Positions 7,670 through 16,114 of a DNA stretch of 64,000 nt are shown piece by piece; position 1 is the first letter of the stretch, and every line of letters starts with the position of its first letter. The position numbers and the translations under genes were made by a program. Where the stretch lies: the IMG/VR virus record IMGVR_UViG_3300032313_001263, positions 32,167 through 96,166 of that record. One strand, given 5' to 3'. Under the pieces are notes generated by a model. It did no database searches. It saw nothing but the letters and a program-made list of their open reading frames with translations, and was not told the origin of the DNA. This stretch comes from a virus.

Positions 7670-10600
7670 ATGTCTTTAATTAACGATATAATAGAAAAGT
7701 GGGCTGATAGATTGGAAAATAGGGCGCCAAATCCCAATAATCCAACTCACATAAACGAATTATCTTTCATATTAACCGAAATGGGGATGTATGAGATACG
7801 GGATGAATTGATAGAAAACCTAACTGAAGCTGATAAACAATTCAGTAATCCTCTTCTAAATAAAGTAATTTCATATCAAAACGAAAAAGGAGAAAAGAAA
7901 GAAGCACCAATTGGAAACCTTTTAAGATTAGCAGCTGACCATCCTGGTAGAAAAGCGGCTGAAGCAATGTTACCAAAAGATGGAACTCCTGAAAGAAAAG
8001 AATTAAACAAATCATTGGGTTCTGAAAAAGATGGTAGAAGTGTACCAACTGCTAATAATACTAAAAAAGGTGGTGATACTAAACCAAAACCTACGGATGG
8101 TGGTGAAGATAAACCAAACGAAAAACCACAAACAAATCCAATGTTTACTAAAGATGCTGACCCAGCAATGGCGGCTAGAATAGATACTGAAAAACAAACA
8201 TTGGATAAACTTGCAAAAGCTGATAAGCCGGAACAATCTACGGAATTGGAACCTGTAAGTAGTGACCCTAATTCTAAAGCAAAGAAATTTAAAGGAGAAA
8301 CTTCTGGTAAAGATATTCAAACAATACCAATGGAAGGTGGTGGGCAGGTATATGGTACTGTTCATAGAAATAGAAAAATGGTTGATGATATAATTAACCA
8401 CATAAAAGCCACAATACCTGAAGAAAAATGGAAAGATATTGTATTTGTGGGAGAAGGTGGTTCAACTAATGATAGTGGGGAATTGGTATTTCACGATGAA
8501 ATGAAATATGCAGCTCCTAAATTCAAACAATTAGGTGCTGGTATTGATACTTGGGATGGTGATGAATTGGATGTGCATGATGACCAATCTAAATTATACA
8601 AAAGACAGATGGAAAAAACAGGTTTTAACCAATCACAGGTTAACGCTGGAAACTGGGCAAGTATGATTGGGCAAGGTGAGGGTACTGATACCATGTCTCC
8701 TAATGATTATTTGGATAATGAAGGTAAAAAGTTCTTACAAGATGAAGCAGTAAATGCTGGATTCCCACCAATAGAAAATTGGGATAACCCAACGGATAAA
8801 GATATAGATACATTATATAGATTATCATTCCCAGAAGATTATGGTGATAAGGAAACAAAGATAAATGATATTCAAGTTGCTTTTAATGAAATTAGAGATG
8901 AAAATCTTATAGAAAAAACAAAGCAATTACAATCACAAGGTAAAATACCGATTACAATAGCAGGTGAGAGTCATATTGAATTAGTGGATAAAATGATGCA
9001 AAAATCAGAAAAACCTGATTCTGATTTCCAACCGGTAGAACCAAATGATGTAACAAAAGAAATGCCAAAAGCAGATTCTGCTGCATTTAGTGGACAATCG
9101 GATATTGATAAATTAACAAAGCAGGAGAGAAAAGAAATCTCAATGAAAATTGATGAGTTAAATAAAATGACTCAAGATGCAATTGAGAAAGGTGAGAAAG
9201 CTCCAAACTATAATCTATGTAAAGTGACAGTTCCTGGTACAAACTTATATTGTGATAACAATTTAGGAATACCAAGAGAGGATATGCCACAATTCAAAGG
9301 TAAACCACAAGCCGGAACTCCTGCAGCTGATATGCCTGTTGATAAAAATGGTGAAGTAGATACCGAACCCCTATTCAAACAAATGTTGGCTGATAAAGGT
9401 GTTAAAGTATTGGATACTGAAATACCATCAGATTCCCTAAAAGCAACTCAATCGGAATTAGTTGGTTCAAAGGTAGCTGGAATGACTAAAGCATTGGAAA
9501 AAGACCCTAATCACCCAAAAATAACCGCACCAATTTATGTAAGTAGAGATGGATATGTAGTAGATGGTCATCACCGTTGGGCAGCTGTAACTTCGGCAGC
9601 AATTAAAAAGGGAGAACCTACTAATATGAAGGTTAGAGTTATTGATATGGATGCAAAAGATATCATACCAATGGCTAACAAATTTGCGGAAGAGCAAGGT
9701 GTTGCTGCTAAAAAGGCAGATGCAAATCAAGAAGGACCTAAATCTGATATAGCTAATGTACCAAAAGTAGAAGATGAAAAAGGTACAACTGCGGAAACTC
9801 CATCTGGTAAAAAATTATATAGTGTGGGTGGTGGTTATTATTCGGATAGACCTAATGGAGAACCTAAATTTATTAGAACGGAAGTAGTAGCTAGGAGAGC
9901 ATTTTTAGAAGGTGATGAAAAATCATTTTTACTAATATTTGAAGCAGAATTTTCAGCAGATGTTGAGGGTGGTGAGGCTGGTAAATTTAAAGAAATACCT
10001 GAAAAAGATAGAAAAGATGCTAAAAATGATATTGATACAACTGAAGCGGAAGAGTATGAAAAAATGAAACCTGCTGAAAAAGCTAAATTAATAGCTAGTA
10101 AAATTGAAGAAAACGATGCATCATTTGCAGATGCTGAAAATAAAGAAGAGCATACATTATCTCTATTGAAAGATAGAAACGATGGTATAAATAAAAATCA
10201 TATGTTACCTCCGGGTAACCCTGGTTCATCGTTTGCAGAAAACAATGGTGCATACTATATCGAAGAAGTAGTTAAAAAAGGTGGTAAGTTATCAAAAGAA
10301 GATATTCAAAGAATTCTTTCTGAAATGGAATCAACAAAATTGGGACAGAGTATGCCTGAAGCCGATAGAAAACGATGGGCATTGATTGCATTAGAAACCG
10401 CAATAACTGAAGCTAACATCCTATTGAACGAACCAAAGTACAATGCTAAAAATCCACAACCGGATGGATATCCACAAGGTGCTATTATGGATAAGCAAAA
10501 TAAAGCAAGTGTGGAACGTATATTGAAACATAAATTAGAAGAAGCTCAATCAAAAGGTGATACAAAATCTGCACAACATTATCAGAAGCAATTGGATTAT

Positions 10601-11743
10601 TTGGAAAAATTGACAGAAACAGATACTGGTATATTATATGTTACAAATGATGGTAATATCGGATTTAAACATACTTCAAATAAAAGTTCATATGATGACC
10701 CTCACAATAATACATCACCTGCCGAAGTAATGAATTATTTACAAAAGCATTTGGGTGAAAATTTAGACCCAGACGTTAGAAAAATATTTGAAGAATCTTT
10801 AACAAAATTACAAAACGCTAGTTCTGGTATTCAAGGTGATGTTCAGAAATTTAATGATTCACGCAATACTAAAACGGAAGAGGAAATTAAAAAAGAAAAT
10901 CAAACATTTGCAAATGCATTAAAGAATTTTCCAATTTTAGGTGGTAAAAGAAAAGATTATTTAAGAGGTGACCAAGGAATTGTTAGTAAAAAATGGTTTA
11001 AGGATTATGCTAAACAAAAAGGTTTAACCGAACCATATGAAGATTCCGATATAATGAATGCAGTATTTGAAAATGCAGCAAGTGATAAACCCGATTCATC
11101 TGCACAAAAAATTATATTAAAATTAAGTGAAGTTGTAGAAAAGGCAAATGATGGTAATATTGCAGATTTAGCTAAAAAATATAATCTAACAATTGATGAA
11201 ATGGCAACTATGGTGGGAACTGCTGGTAAGTTCTTCACAGGAACGGCAAAGTCAAGAAGAGATGTAATGGATGAAGTTCATAATGATATTCTAAATGCTA
11301 TTCAAAAAGCAGATGCATCTGATTCGAATGTATATCCAACAAATCCAAATGGAGATAATGGACCTCATCAAAAAGCATATGTTGAAGGTTTCTTACATAG
11401 AATGCACTTTGATGCATATATAATGGGAACTCGAGATGGTGTATCTTCTCAAAATATTGGTGGAGATAATGTAGAACCTGAACATTATAGAGCTTGTTTA
11501 GGTGAATTGTCTGGATACGATGGTGATACTACAACTGAAGAGGGTAGAAAAGGATTGGTTGAATATCTTTCAAAACGAATTAGAATATCACCCGATAACG
11601 CTAGTATTTCATTCGAAACTAGAGAAGGTAGAGTTGTAAAATTGGGGGTAGATAAGTATAGAACTAAAGGTGATAGTAAAGGAGTGTTGGGTAGTTTAGG
11701 TAAGGATTTAAAAACTTGCTTAAAGAGTAAAGCTAAGAAATAA
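7670..11743 (+). CDS. Very large multidomain protein with ParB/Srx-like domain
   Basis: A 1357-residue, highly charged soluble protein. Near residues 590-680 there is a ParB/sulfiredoxin-like domain: DTEIPSDSLKATQSEL, then APIYVSRDGYVVDGHHRWAA with the DGHHRW core and VRVIDMD. A Lys/Asp/Pro/Gly-rich linker (residues ~115-200) separates an N-terminal helical domain. Another small conserved-looking motif is CKVTVPGTNLYCDNNLG (two Cys). The C-terminal 250 residues include YMGTRDGVSS and a basic end. I do not recognise the remaining domains. The size, mosaic structure and ParB-like module are reminiscent of phage polyvalent proteins or packaged internal virion proteins; this is inference. Confidence 0.65.
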   Translation: MSLINDIIEKWADRLENRAPNPNNPTHINELSFILTEMGMYEIRDELIENLTEADKQFSNPLLNKVISYQNEKGEKKEAPIGNLLRLAADHPGRKAAEAMLPKDGTPERKELNKSLGSEKDGRSVPTANNTKKGGDTKPKPTDGGEDKPNEKPQTNPMFTKDADPAMAARIDTEKQTLDKLAKADKPEQSTELEPVSSDPNSKAKKFKGETSGKDIQTIPMEGGGQVYGTVHRNRKMVDDIINHIKATIPEEKWKDIVFVGEGGSTNDSGELVFHDEMKYAAPKFKQLGAGIDTWDGDELDVHDDQSKLYKRQMEKTGFNQSQVNAGNWASMIGQGEGTDTMSPNDYLDNEGKKFLQDEAVNAGFPPIENWDNPTDKDIDTLYRLSFPEDYGDKETKINDIQVAFNEIRDENLIEKTKQLQSQGKIPITIAGESHIELVDKMMQKSEKPDSDFQPVEPNDVTKEMPKADSAAFSGQSDIDKLTKQERKEISMKIDELNKMTQDAIEKGEKAPNYNLCKVTVPGTNLYCDNNLGIPREDMPQFKGKPQAGTPAADMPVDKNGEVDTEPLFKQMLADKGVKVLDTEIPSDSLKATQSELVGSKVAGMTKALEKDPNHPKITAPIYVSRDGYVVDGHHRWAAVTSAAIKKGEPTNMKVRVIDMDAKDIIPMANKFAEEQGVAAKKADANQEGPKSDIANVPKVEDEKGTTAETPSGKKLYSVGGGYYSDRPNGEPKFIRTEVVARRAFLEGDEKSFLLIFEAEFSADVEGGEAGKFKEIPEKDRKDAKNDIDTTEAEEYEKMKPAEKAKLIASKIEENDASFADAENKEEHTLSLLKDRNDGINKNHMLPPGNPGSSFAENNGAYYIEEVVKKGGKLSKEDIQRILSEMESTKLGQSMPEADRKRWALIALETAITEANILLNEPKYNAKNPQPDGYPQGAIMDKQNKASVERILKHKLEEAQSKGDTKSAQHYQKQLDYLEKLTETDTGILYVTNDGNIGFKHTSNKSSYDDPHNNTSPAEVMNYLQKHLGENLDPDVRKIFEESLTKLQNASSGIQGDVQKFNDSRNTKTEEEIKKENQTFANALKNFPILGGKRKDYLRGDQGIVSKKWFKDYAKQKGLTEPYEDSDIMNAVFENAASDKPDSSAQKIILKLSEVVEKANDGNIADLAKKYNLTIDEMATMVGTAGKFFTGTAKSRRDVMDEVHNDILNAIQKADASDSNVYPTNPNGDNGPHQKAYVEGFLHRMHFDAYIMGTRDGVSSQNIGGDNVEPEHYRACLGELSGYDGDTTTEEGRKGLVEYLSKRIRISPDNASISFETREGRVVKLGVDKYRTKGDSKGVLGSLGKDLKTCLKSKAKK

Positions 11744-11770
11744 CCCCAAAACTATGTTTCAATCGTAATT

Positions 11771-11783
11771 TGATATTTATTAA
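11771..11783 (+). promoter_or_regulatory. AT motif TGATATTTATTAA
   Basis: A copy of the recurring ATATTTAT motif about 30 nt before the next ATG, in the only non-coding gap between the giant gene and the following gene. Candidate phage promoter element. Confidence 0.35.
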
Positions 11784-11811
11784 AGGAATACTGAATTACA
11801 ACGAAAGATAG

Positions 11812-12225
11812 ATGAAGACACAGTTACTTTGTACGTTTACAACAAAAGAAGAGTTACAAAATACTCTACAACAAATTAGAGAAATATATCACATAGTTTA
11901 CAACTATATCTATATTTTACAAAATAAATCAAGTTTGGATGAGTTGTTTATAACGTATAATATAGATACTGCGTTCCAACCATCTACTCCATTAGAAAAC
12001 ACAATTCTTATTCATAGAAAAAAAGAATCTAATACTTTATATACAATCAATGCTCTAAACGAATTGGTTAAAGAGGAAAATGGTGGGGTGTTAAACTCCA
12101 ACTTTGTAATTGATTGGCCTAAATTCAAAAACTCAATTATACTTACAAACGCAACCGGTACAAAAAAGATACAAACTCGGGTTTTTGAAGTAATCTCATT
12201 TGGAGATGAAAATAAAAGTGAGTAA
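11812..12225 (+). CDS. Conserved-looking protein of unknown function
   Basis: A 137-residue soluble protein. The N-terminal half is predicted alpha/beta (TFTTKEELQNTLQQIREIYH, followed by YNYIYILQNK and DELFITYNID). The C-terminal half is WPKFKNSIILTNATGTKKI followed by RVFEVISFGDE. I do not recognise the family. A DNA- or RNA-binding regulatory role cannot be excluded, but nothing shows it. It is preceded by an AT motif and followed by another, so it may be its own transcription unit. Confidence 0.55.
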   Translation: MKTQLLCTFTTKEELQNTLQQIREIYHIVYNYIYILQNKSSLDELFITYNIDTAFQPSTPLENTILIHRKKESNTLYTINALNELVKEENGGVLNSNFVIDWPKFKNSIILTNATGTKKIQTRVFEVISFGDENKSE

Positions 12226-12234
12226 TATTTATAT
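12225..12234 (+). promoter_or_regulatory. AT motif ATATTTATAT
   Basis: A copy of the recurring motif that overlaps the preceding stop region and ends 5 nt before the next ATG (12240). Confidence 0.35.
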
Positions 12235-12239
12235 CTGAT

Positions 12240-13010
12240 ATGTACAAAGTTAGAGGATACTTTAAACCGGAAACTGCATTCCACACAATTGAGGAGTGGG
12301 AGATGATTTGCTATGAGTTTTTGGGGTTAGAACAAAAAGGATTTGATACAAGAGGTGGACGAATTGATTATAGTCCTCAATTGATAGATTTAATAAATAA
12401 ACACTTTTCGTACCAACTATATATCGAAACTCAACAATTTCCAGACCAAACTCGTAAAAAGGTATTGGATTTTATTGAAGATTTTGTAAATCATAGAGTT
12501 TGGTCTTTAAGAAAGGAATATAAAGATTATTTAGTTAATATAGATAATGATAAAATTGCGTTCTTTTATTCAAGAGGTGCAACCGAACCATATCTATTAT
12601 TAGATAAGCAATTTACGATGGATACTTATGGTACTACTGATGAAGAAGTAACAGTATTACATTGGACTTCAAAAGAAGGTTTGATTAATTTAGCGGATAG
12701 TGTTAAGAATGGATATAAATTTTCAGTATCAACATTTACAACACAAGCTAAAGACTTTTTTAGACCGGAGAGTAATATATTAGTAAAATTAAAAGGAACA
12801 TTAGTAGCAGCATTCAAATCGGATGCTAAAACCTTTGCAACCGATAGAGGAAACAAAGCAGTTAATATGTTTAGGTTATCATACCCTGGCAATGAAAGTA
12901 ATCTTTGCCGTAACATAGAGGATTGTAAAGAAAACAAAACAGCCCTATGGAATGAAATAGTTATAGTACCAAATGAAATTTTGGAATACAAAGAAATTAA
13001 AAAATATTAA
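12240..13010 (+). CDS. Unknown protein, weak ADP-ribosyltransferase-like pattern
   Basis: A 256-residue soluble protein. The N-terminal 100 residues are alpha-helical with many Tyr/Trp. The C-terminal half runs VTVLHWTSKEGLINLA, GYKFSVSTFTT, NILVKLKGTLVAAF and LWNEIVIVPNEIL. A His/Trp-rich strand, an S-T-x-T strand and a late E-I-V-I strand in that order recall the H/R-STS-E core of mono-ADP-ribosyltransferases such as T4 Alt and ModA/ModB. However, there is no clear ExE motif and the similarity is only a reading of the pattern. It is placed between an unknown gene and the endolysin. Confidence 0.5.
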   Translation: MYKVRGYFKPETAFHTIEEWEMICYEFLGLEQKGFDTRGGRIDYSPQLIDLINKHFSYQLYIETQQFPDQTRKKVLDFIEDFVNHRVWSLRKEYKDYLVNIDNDKIAFFYSRGATEPYLLLDKQFTMDTYGTTDEEVTVLHWTSKEGLINLADSVKNGYKFSVSTFTTQAKDFFRPESNILVKLKGTLVAAFKSDAKTFATDRGNKAVNMFRLSYPGNESNLCRNIEDCKENKTALWNEIVIVPNEILEYKEIKKY

Positions 13011-13014
13011 AACT

Positions 13015-13881
13015 ATGTTATTGAAAAGAGGAGATAATAACGAAGATGTAAAAAAATTACAAACCAAATTGGGATTAGAACCAATTGGTAACTTTGGCCC
13101 GAAAACGGAAGATGCTGTAAAAGCATGGCAAGCAAAGAATGGTTTAACTGCCGATGGCATTGTTGGACCTAATACTTGGAACAAAATTATGGGAGTTACC
13201 CAAGTTCCAAAACCAGTAGCACAACCAACCGCACCTGCACCACAACCTGTTGCATCTGCACCTGTTGCAAGTGTAGCTGGATTGAATTTAGCAAAATTAA
13301 AAGGACATATTCCTGATGCAGTAATTGCAATGATACCTGATACCGCTGCAAAGTTTGGTATCAATACACCATTACGATTGGCACACTTCTTAGCACAATG
13401 TGGACACGAAAGTGGAGGATTTAGAGCAACGCAAGAAAACCTAAACTATTCTGCGAAAGGTTTGATGGGTATATTCAAAAAGTATTTCCCAACTTCAGCA
13501 TTAGCAGCAGCTTACGAAAGAAAGCCGGAAAAGATTGCAAATAGAGTATATGGTGGTAGAATGGGTAATGGAGCAGAAGCAAGTGGTGAAGGATATAAAT
13601 TCAGAGGTAGAGGATATATTCAATTGACAGGAAAAGAAAACTATACTGCATTTGGTAAATCAATCGGTGAGGATATGACAGTGAATCAAGATAAAGTAGC
13701 AGGACCATACGCATTATTATCAGCAGCTTGGTTCTTTTCTAAAAACGGATTACATAGAATAGCAGATGAGGGAAGTTCAGATGCAGTTGTAACAAAAATT
13801 ACTAAAAGAGTAAACGGGGGTACAATTGGTTTGGCAGACAGAATCAAACATTTCAAAGAGTACTATCACTTATTAGCATAA
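13015..13881 (+). CDS. Endolysin: peptidoglycan-binding domain plus GH19 muramidase/chitinase-type domain
   Basis: A 288-residue lysin. Residues ~1-62 are a PG_binding_1 repeat (LKRGDNNEDVKKLQTKLG, GPKTEDAVKAWQAKNGL, DGIVGPNTW). A Pro/Ala/Val linker follows, then a glycoside hydrolase 19 catalytic domain with CGHESGGFRATQENLNYSA, whose Glu is the usual catalytic acid, and the substrate-cleft motif FRGRGYIQLTG. There is no signal peptide, so release would need a holin. An earlier in-frame ATG overlaps the preceding gene; the ATG at 13015 begins the binding domain directly. A strong terminator follows the stop. Confidence 0.9.
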   Translation: MLLKRGDNNEDVKKLQTKLGLEPIGNFGPKTEDAVKAWQAKNGLTADGIVGPNTWNKIMGVTQVPKPVAQPTAPAPQPVASAPVASVAGLNLAKLKGHIPDAVIAMIPDTAAKFGINTPLRLAHFLAQCGHESGGFRATQENLNYSAKGLMGIFKKYFPTSALAAAYERKPEKIANRVYGGRMGNGAEASGEGYKFRGRGYIQLTGKENYTAFGKSIGEDMTVNQDKVAGPYALLSAAWFFSKNGLHRIADEGSSDAVVTKITKRVNGGTIGLADRIKHFKEYYHLLA

Positions 13882-13883
13882 AC

Positions 13884-13913
13884 AAAAGGGAGAACGAAAG
13901 TTTTCCCTTTTTT
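13884..13913 (+). terminator. Strong intrinsic terminator after the endolysin
   Basis: A twelve-pair stem, AAAAGGGAGAAC (13884-13895) with GTTTTCCCTTTT (13900-13911), one G-U pair, a GAAA tetraloop (GNRA type) and a six-T run. Confidence 0.88.
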
Positions 13914-13914
13914 A

Positions 13915-13946
13915 TTTGGAATTGTAACAAATTATTAGTATCTTTG
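13915..13946 (+). promoter_or_regulatory. Bacteroidota-type promoter, upstream of replication operon (distal)
   Basis: TTTG at 13915-13918, a 20-nt spacer and TATCTTTG at 13939-13946. It starts 2 nt after the terminator T-run and shares TTTGGAATTGT with the promoter at 4941. Confidence 0.8.
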
Positions 13947-13994
13947 TTACAATTATATGAAAAATATCTGCATAAAAAAAAGTTTAAAAAAACA

Positions 13995-14026
13995 TTTGGT
14001 ATTATCAAATATTCTTCGTATCTTTG
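13995..14026 (+). promoter_or_regulatory. Bacteroidota-type promoter for gp32 operon (proximal)
   Basis: TTTG at 13995-13998, a 20-nt spacer and TATCTTTG at 14019-14026, about 86 nt before the ssDNA-binding protein ATG. It is a second tandem promoter in front of the replication operon. Confidence 0.8.
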
Positions 14027-14034
14027 TAAGAACG

Positions 14035-14071
14035 TTATATTTATATAGGACGTCGGTGTAGGACAGACACC
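14035..14071 (+). promoter_or_regulatory. AT motif plus 5'-UTR hairpin before gp32-like gene
   Basis: TTATATTTATATAGG (14035-14049) is a copy of the recurring AT motif. It is followed by a small hairpin GGTGT (14055-14059) / ACACC (14067-14071) in the leader. T4 gene 32 is autoregulated through its mRNA leader, so a leader structure here is plausible; function is inferred. Confidence 0.4.
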
Positions 14072-14112
14072 CAAATAAAACCATAAAACATAAACTCTTA
14101 AAACTCAAAAAA

Positions 14113-14958
14113 ATGGCTATTAATTTAGATGCTATCAGAGGCAGACTGAACAAACTGCAATCAACCACATCGAAGAAAGTAGAATTGTGGAAACCAACAC
14201 CGGGCAAACATCAAATCCGTTTAGTTCCGTATAAGTTCAACGAAGAAAATCCTTTTATCGAACTTTATTTTCATTACAACATTAACAACAAATCTTATTT
14301 ATCTCCAATGTCATTTGGCAGACCGGACCCAATTGTTGAGTTCGCTGACAAATTAAAACGTATGGGTGATAAGGAAGATTGGAAAGCAGCGAAAAAGATG
14401 GAGCCGAAACTTCGTACATTCGTACCAGTATTGGTAAGGGGTGAAGAAGGAGAAGGTGTTCGTTTTTGGGGTTTCGGTAAGACTGTTTACCAAGAAATCT
14501 TAGGATATATGGCTGACCCAGACTACGGCGATATTACTGACCCAACAATTGGTAGAGATATCACTGTTGAGATTGTATCGGCTGAAGATAGCGGTACATC
14601 GTATCCTGTTACAACAATCAGAGTAAAACCAAAAGAAACACCATTGGTAGAATCAGCGGAGGACACTAAGAAATTCCTTACAAACCAAATGGAAATTACA
14701 GACCTTTATCAAGAACTAACTTATTCAGAGTTGAAAAGTGTGTTAGAGGGATGGTTAAATCCATCAGCAACTGGTGATGATGAATTAGAAACATCAGTAT
14801 CAGCTCAAACATTATCTTCAACGGCATCACCTGCAGAATCCGTAATACCAGCGCCAACAGCAAAAGCTGAATCGCATGATATGGGAGGTTCACAACCAAC
14901 ACCAGCTAAGAAATTAGATGATGTAACATCTGCATTTGATGACCTTTTCAACAACTAA
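14113..14958 (+). CDS. gp32: Single-stranded DNA-binding protein, T4 gp32 type
   Basis: Coats ssDNA in replication and recombination and recruits partner proteins. This 281-residue protein has a gp32-like core: KVELWKPTPGKHQIRLVPYK at the start of the OB fold, aromatic FIELYFHYNI, and RFWGFGKTVYQEI. There are no Cys residues for the zinc site of T4 gp32. A low-complexity Ser/Ala/Pro linker leads to an acidic tail KLDDVTSAFDDLFNN, typical of the protein-interaction tip of phage and bacterial SSBs. It is the first gene of the replication operon, followed 11 nt later by uvsX, which encodes its usual partner. Confidence 0.9.
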   Translation: MAINLDAIRGRLNKLQSTTSKKVELWKPTPGKHQIRLVPYKFNEENPFIELYFHYNINNKSYLSPMSFGRPDPIVEFADKLKRMGDKEDWKAAKKMEPKLRTFVPVLVRGEEGEGVRFWGFGKTVYQEILGYMADPDYGDITDPTIGRDITVEIVSAEDSGTSYPVTTIRVKPKETPLVESAEDTKKFLTNQMEITDLYQELTYSELKSVLEGWLNPSATGDDELETSVSAQTLSSTASPAESVIPAPTAKAESHDMGGSQPTPAKKLDDVTSAFDDLFNN

Positions 14959-14969
14959 AATAAGTTATT

Positions 14970-16091
14970 ATGGCAAAAAAGGAAATTGAGTTAGCAGATA
15001 TACTTGCTGAAACTCTAAACAAACAATCTAAAGACCAGAAAGTGGCATTCTTTTTGGATTCGGATGAAGCACCTACAAATGTAGAAGGTTGGGTATCAAC
15101 TGGAGCATCATTGTTGGATGTGGCTATCTCAAATCGCCCTTATGGTGGATTGCCTGTTGGTAGAATTACCGAAGTTACTGGGTTGGAGCAGAGTGGTAAA
15201 TCGCTCTTATCCGCCCACCTTCTTGCCGAAACGCAAAAGTTAGGTGGATTGGCAGTATTAATTGATACTGAAAATGCAGTAAGTGCGGAATTCTTAAACG
15301 CAATTGGAGTAGATGTATCTAAAATGCTTTATGTAGCAGCTGAAACTGTGGAAGAGTGTTTTGAGTACACCGAAACAATTATCGAAAAGGTGAGAGTTGC
15401 ATCAAAGGATAAGTATGTAACTATCGTAGTGGATTCAGTAGCAGCAGCATCAACTAAAAAGGAGATGGATGCGGATTACGATAAAGATGGATACGCTACC
15501 GATAAGGCAATCATTATCTCAAAAGCAATGCGTAAAATCACTAACTTAATTGGTAGACAGAAAATCACTTTGGTTTTCACAAATCAATTAAGACAGAAGA
15601 TGAACGCTATGCCATTCTCTGACCCGTGGACAACTTCTGGTGGTAAGGCAATCGCTTTCCATGCTTCGGTTCGTTTACGATTGAAGGGTATGGGTACAAT
15701 TAAAGCAAAAGACAAGAATGGAAATGACCAAATTGTGGGAATTAAAGTTCGTTGTCAGGTTGTAAAGAATCGTATGGGCCCACCATTACGAACTGCAGAT
15801 TTTGATATCTTCTTTGATAGAGGTATTGATAACTACGGAGCTTGGTTGGGTAGTATGAAAGACAATAACTTACTAAAAGCTGCTGGAGCATGGTACACTT
15901 ATGTGGACACTGATACGGGTGAAGAAATTAAGTTCCAATCAAAGGATTTTCCTCAATTGTTGGAAACTAATCAATCAGTTAAAGACCAAATCTACAAGCG
16001 TATTTGTGAGGCAACCATCTTACAATACAAAAAGGGTAGTACACTGGATTCAGAAGAACTATTTGTAGATTCGGAAGTTATTGGAGATTAA
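14970..16091 (+). CDS. uvsX: RecA/UvsX-type recombinase
   Basis: ATP-dependent strand-exchange protein for recombination-dependent replication and repair. It is 373 residues long. The Walker A motif GLEQSGKS is at 71-78 after VGRITEVT. The Walker B strand is VTIVVDSVAAAS, and a segment LVFTNQLRQKMNAM is followed by WTTSGGKAIAFHASVRLRL, the typical RecA/UvsX loop and C-terminal core region. The C-terminus is acidic (LDSEELFVDSEVIGD). The gene follows gp32 and precedes the flap nuclease. It is closer to UvsX than to bacterial RecA by context and size. Confidence 0.92.
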   Translation: MAKKEIELADILAETLNKQSKDQKVAFFLDSDEAPTNVEGWVSTGASLLDVAISNRPYGGLPVGRITEVTGLEQSGKSLLSAHLLAETQKLGGLAVLIDTENAVSAEFLNAIGVDVSKMLYVAAETVEECFEYTETIIEKVRVASKDKYVTIVVDSVAAASTKKEMDADYDKDGYATDKAIIISKAMRKITNLIGRQKITLVFTNQLRQKMNAMPFSDPWTTSGGKAIAFHASVRLRLKGMGTIKAKDKNGNDQIVGIKVRCQVVKNRMGPPLRTADFDIFFDRGIDNYGAWLGSMKDNNLLKAAGAWYTYVDTDTGEEIKFQSKDFPQLLETNQSVKDQIYKRICEATILQYKKGSTLDSEELFVDSEVIGD

Positions 16092-16114
16092 TTAACTAAT
16101 ATGTTACAAACAAA

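Noticed and set aside
7842-8694. Antisense frames inside the giant gene
   Set aside because: They lie opposite a long conserved-composition coding frame, lack promoters, and have biased residues (Leu/Phe/Ser), as expected of shadows.
13957-14061. 34-codon reading frame beginning downstream of the first promoter before gp32
   Set aside because: Its sequence crosses the second promoter and AT motif and is Lys/Ile/Leu-biased by composition; there is no independent support, though a leader peptide is not excluded.
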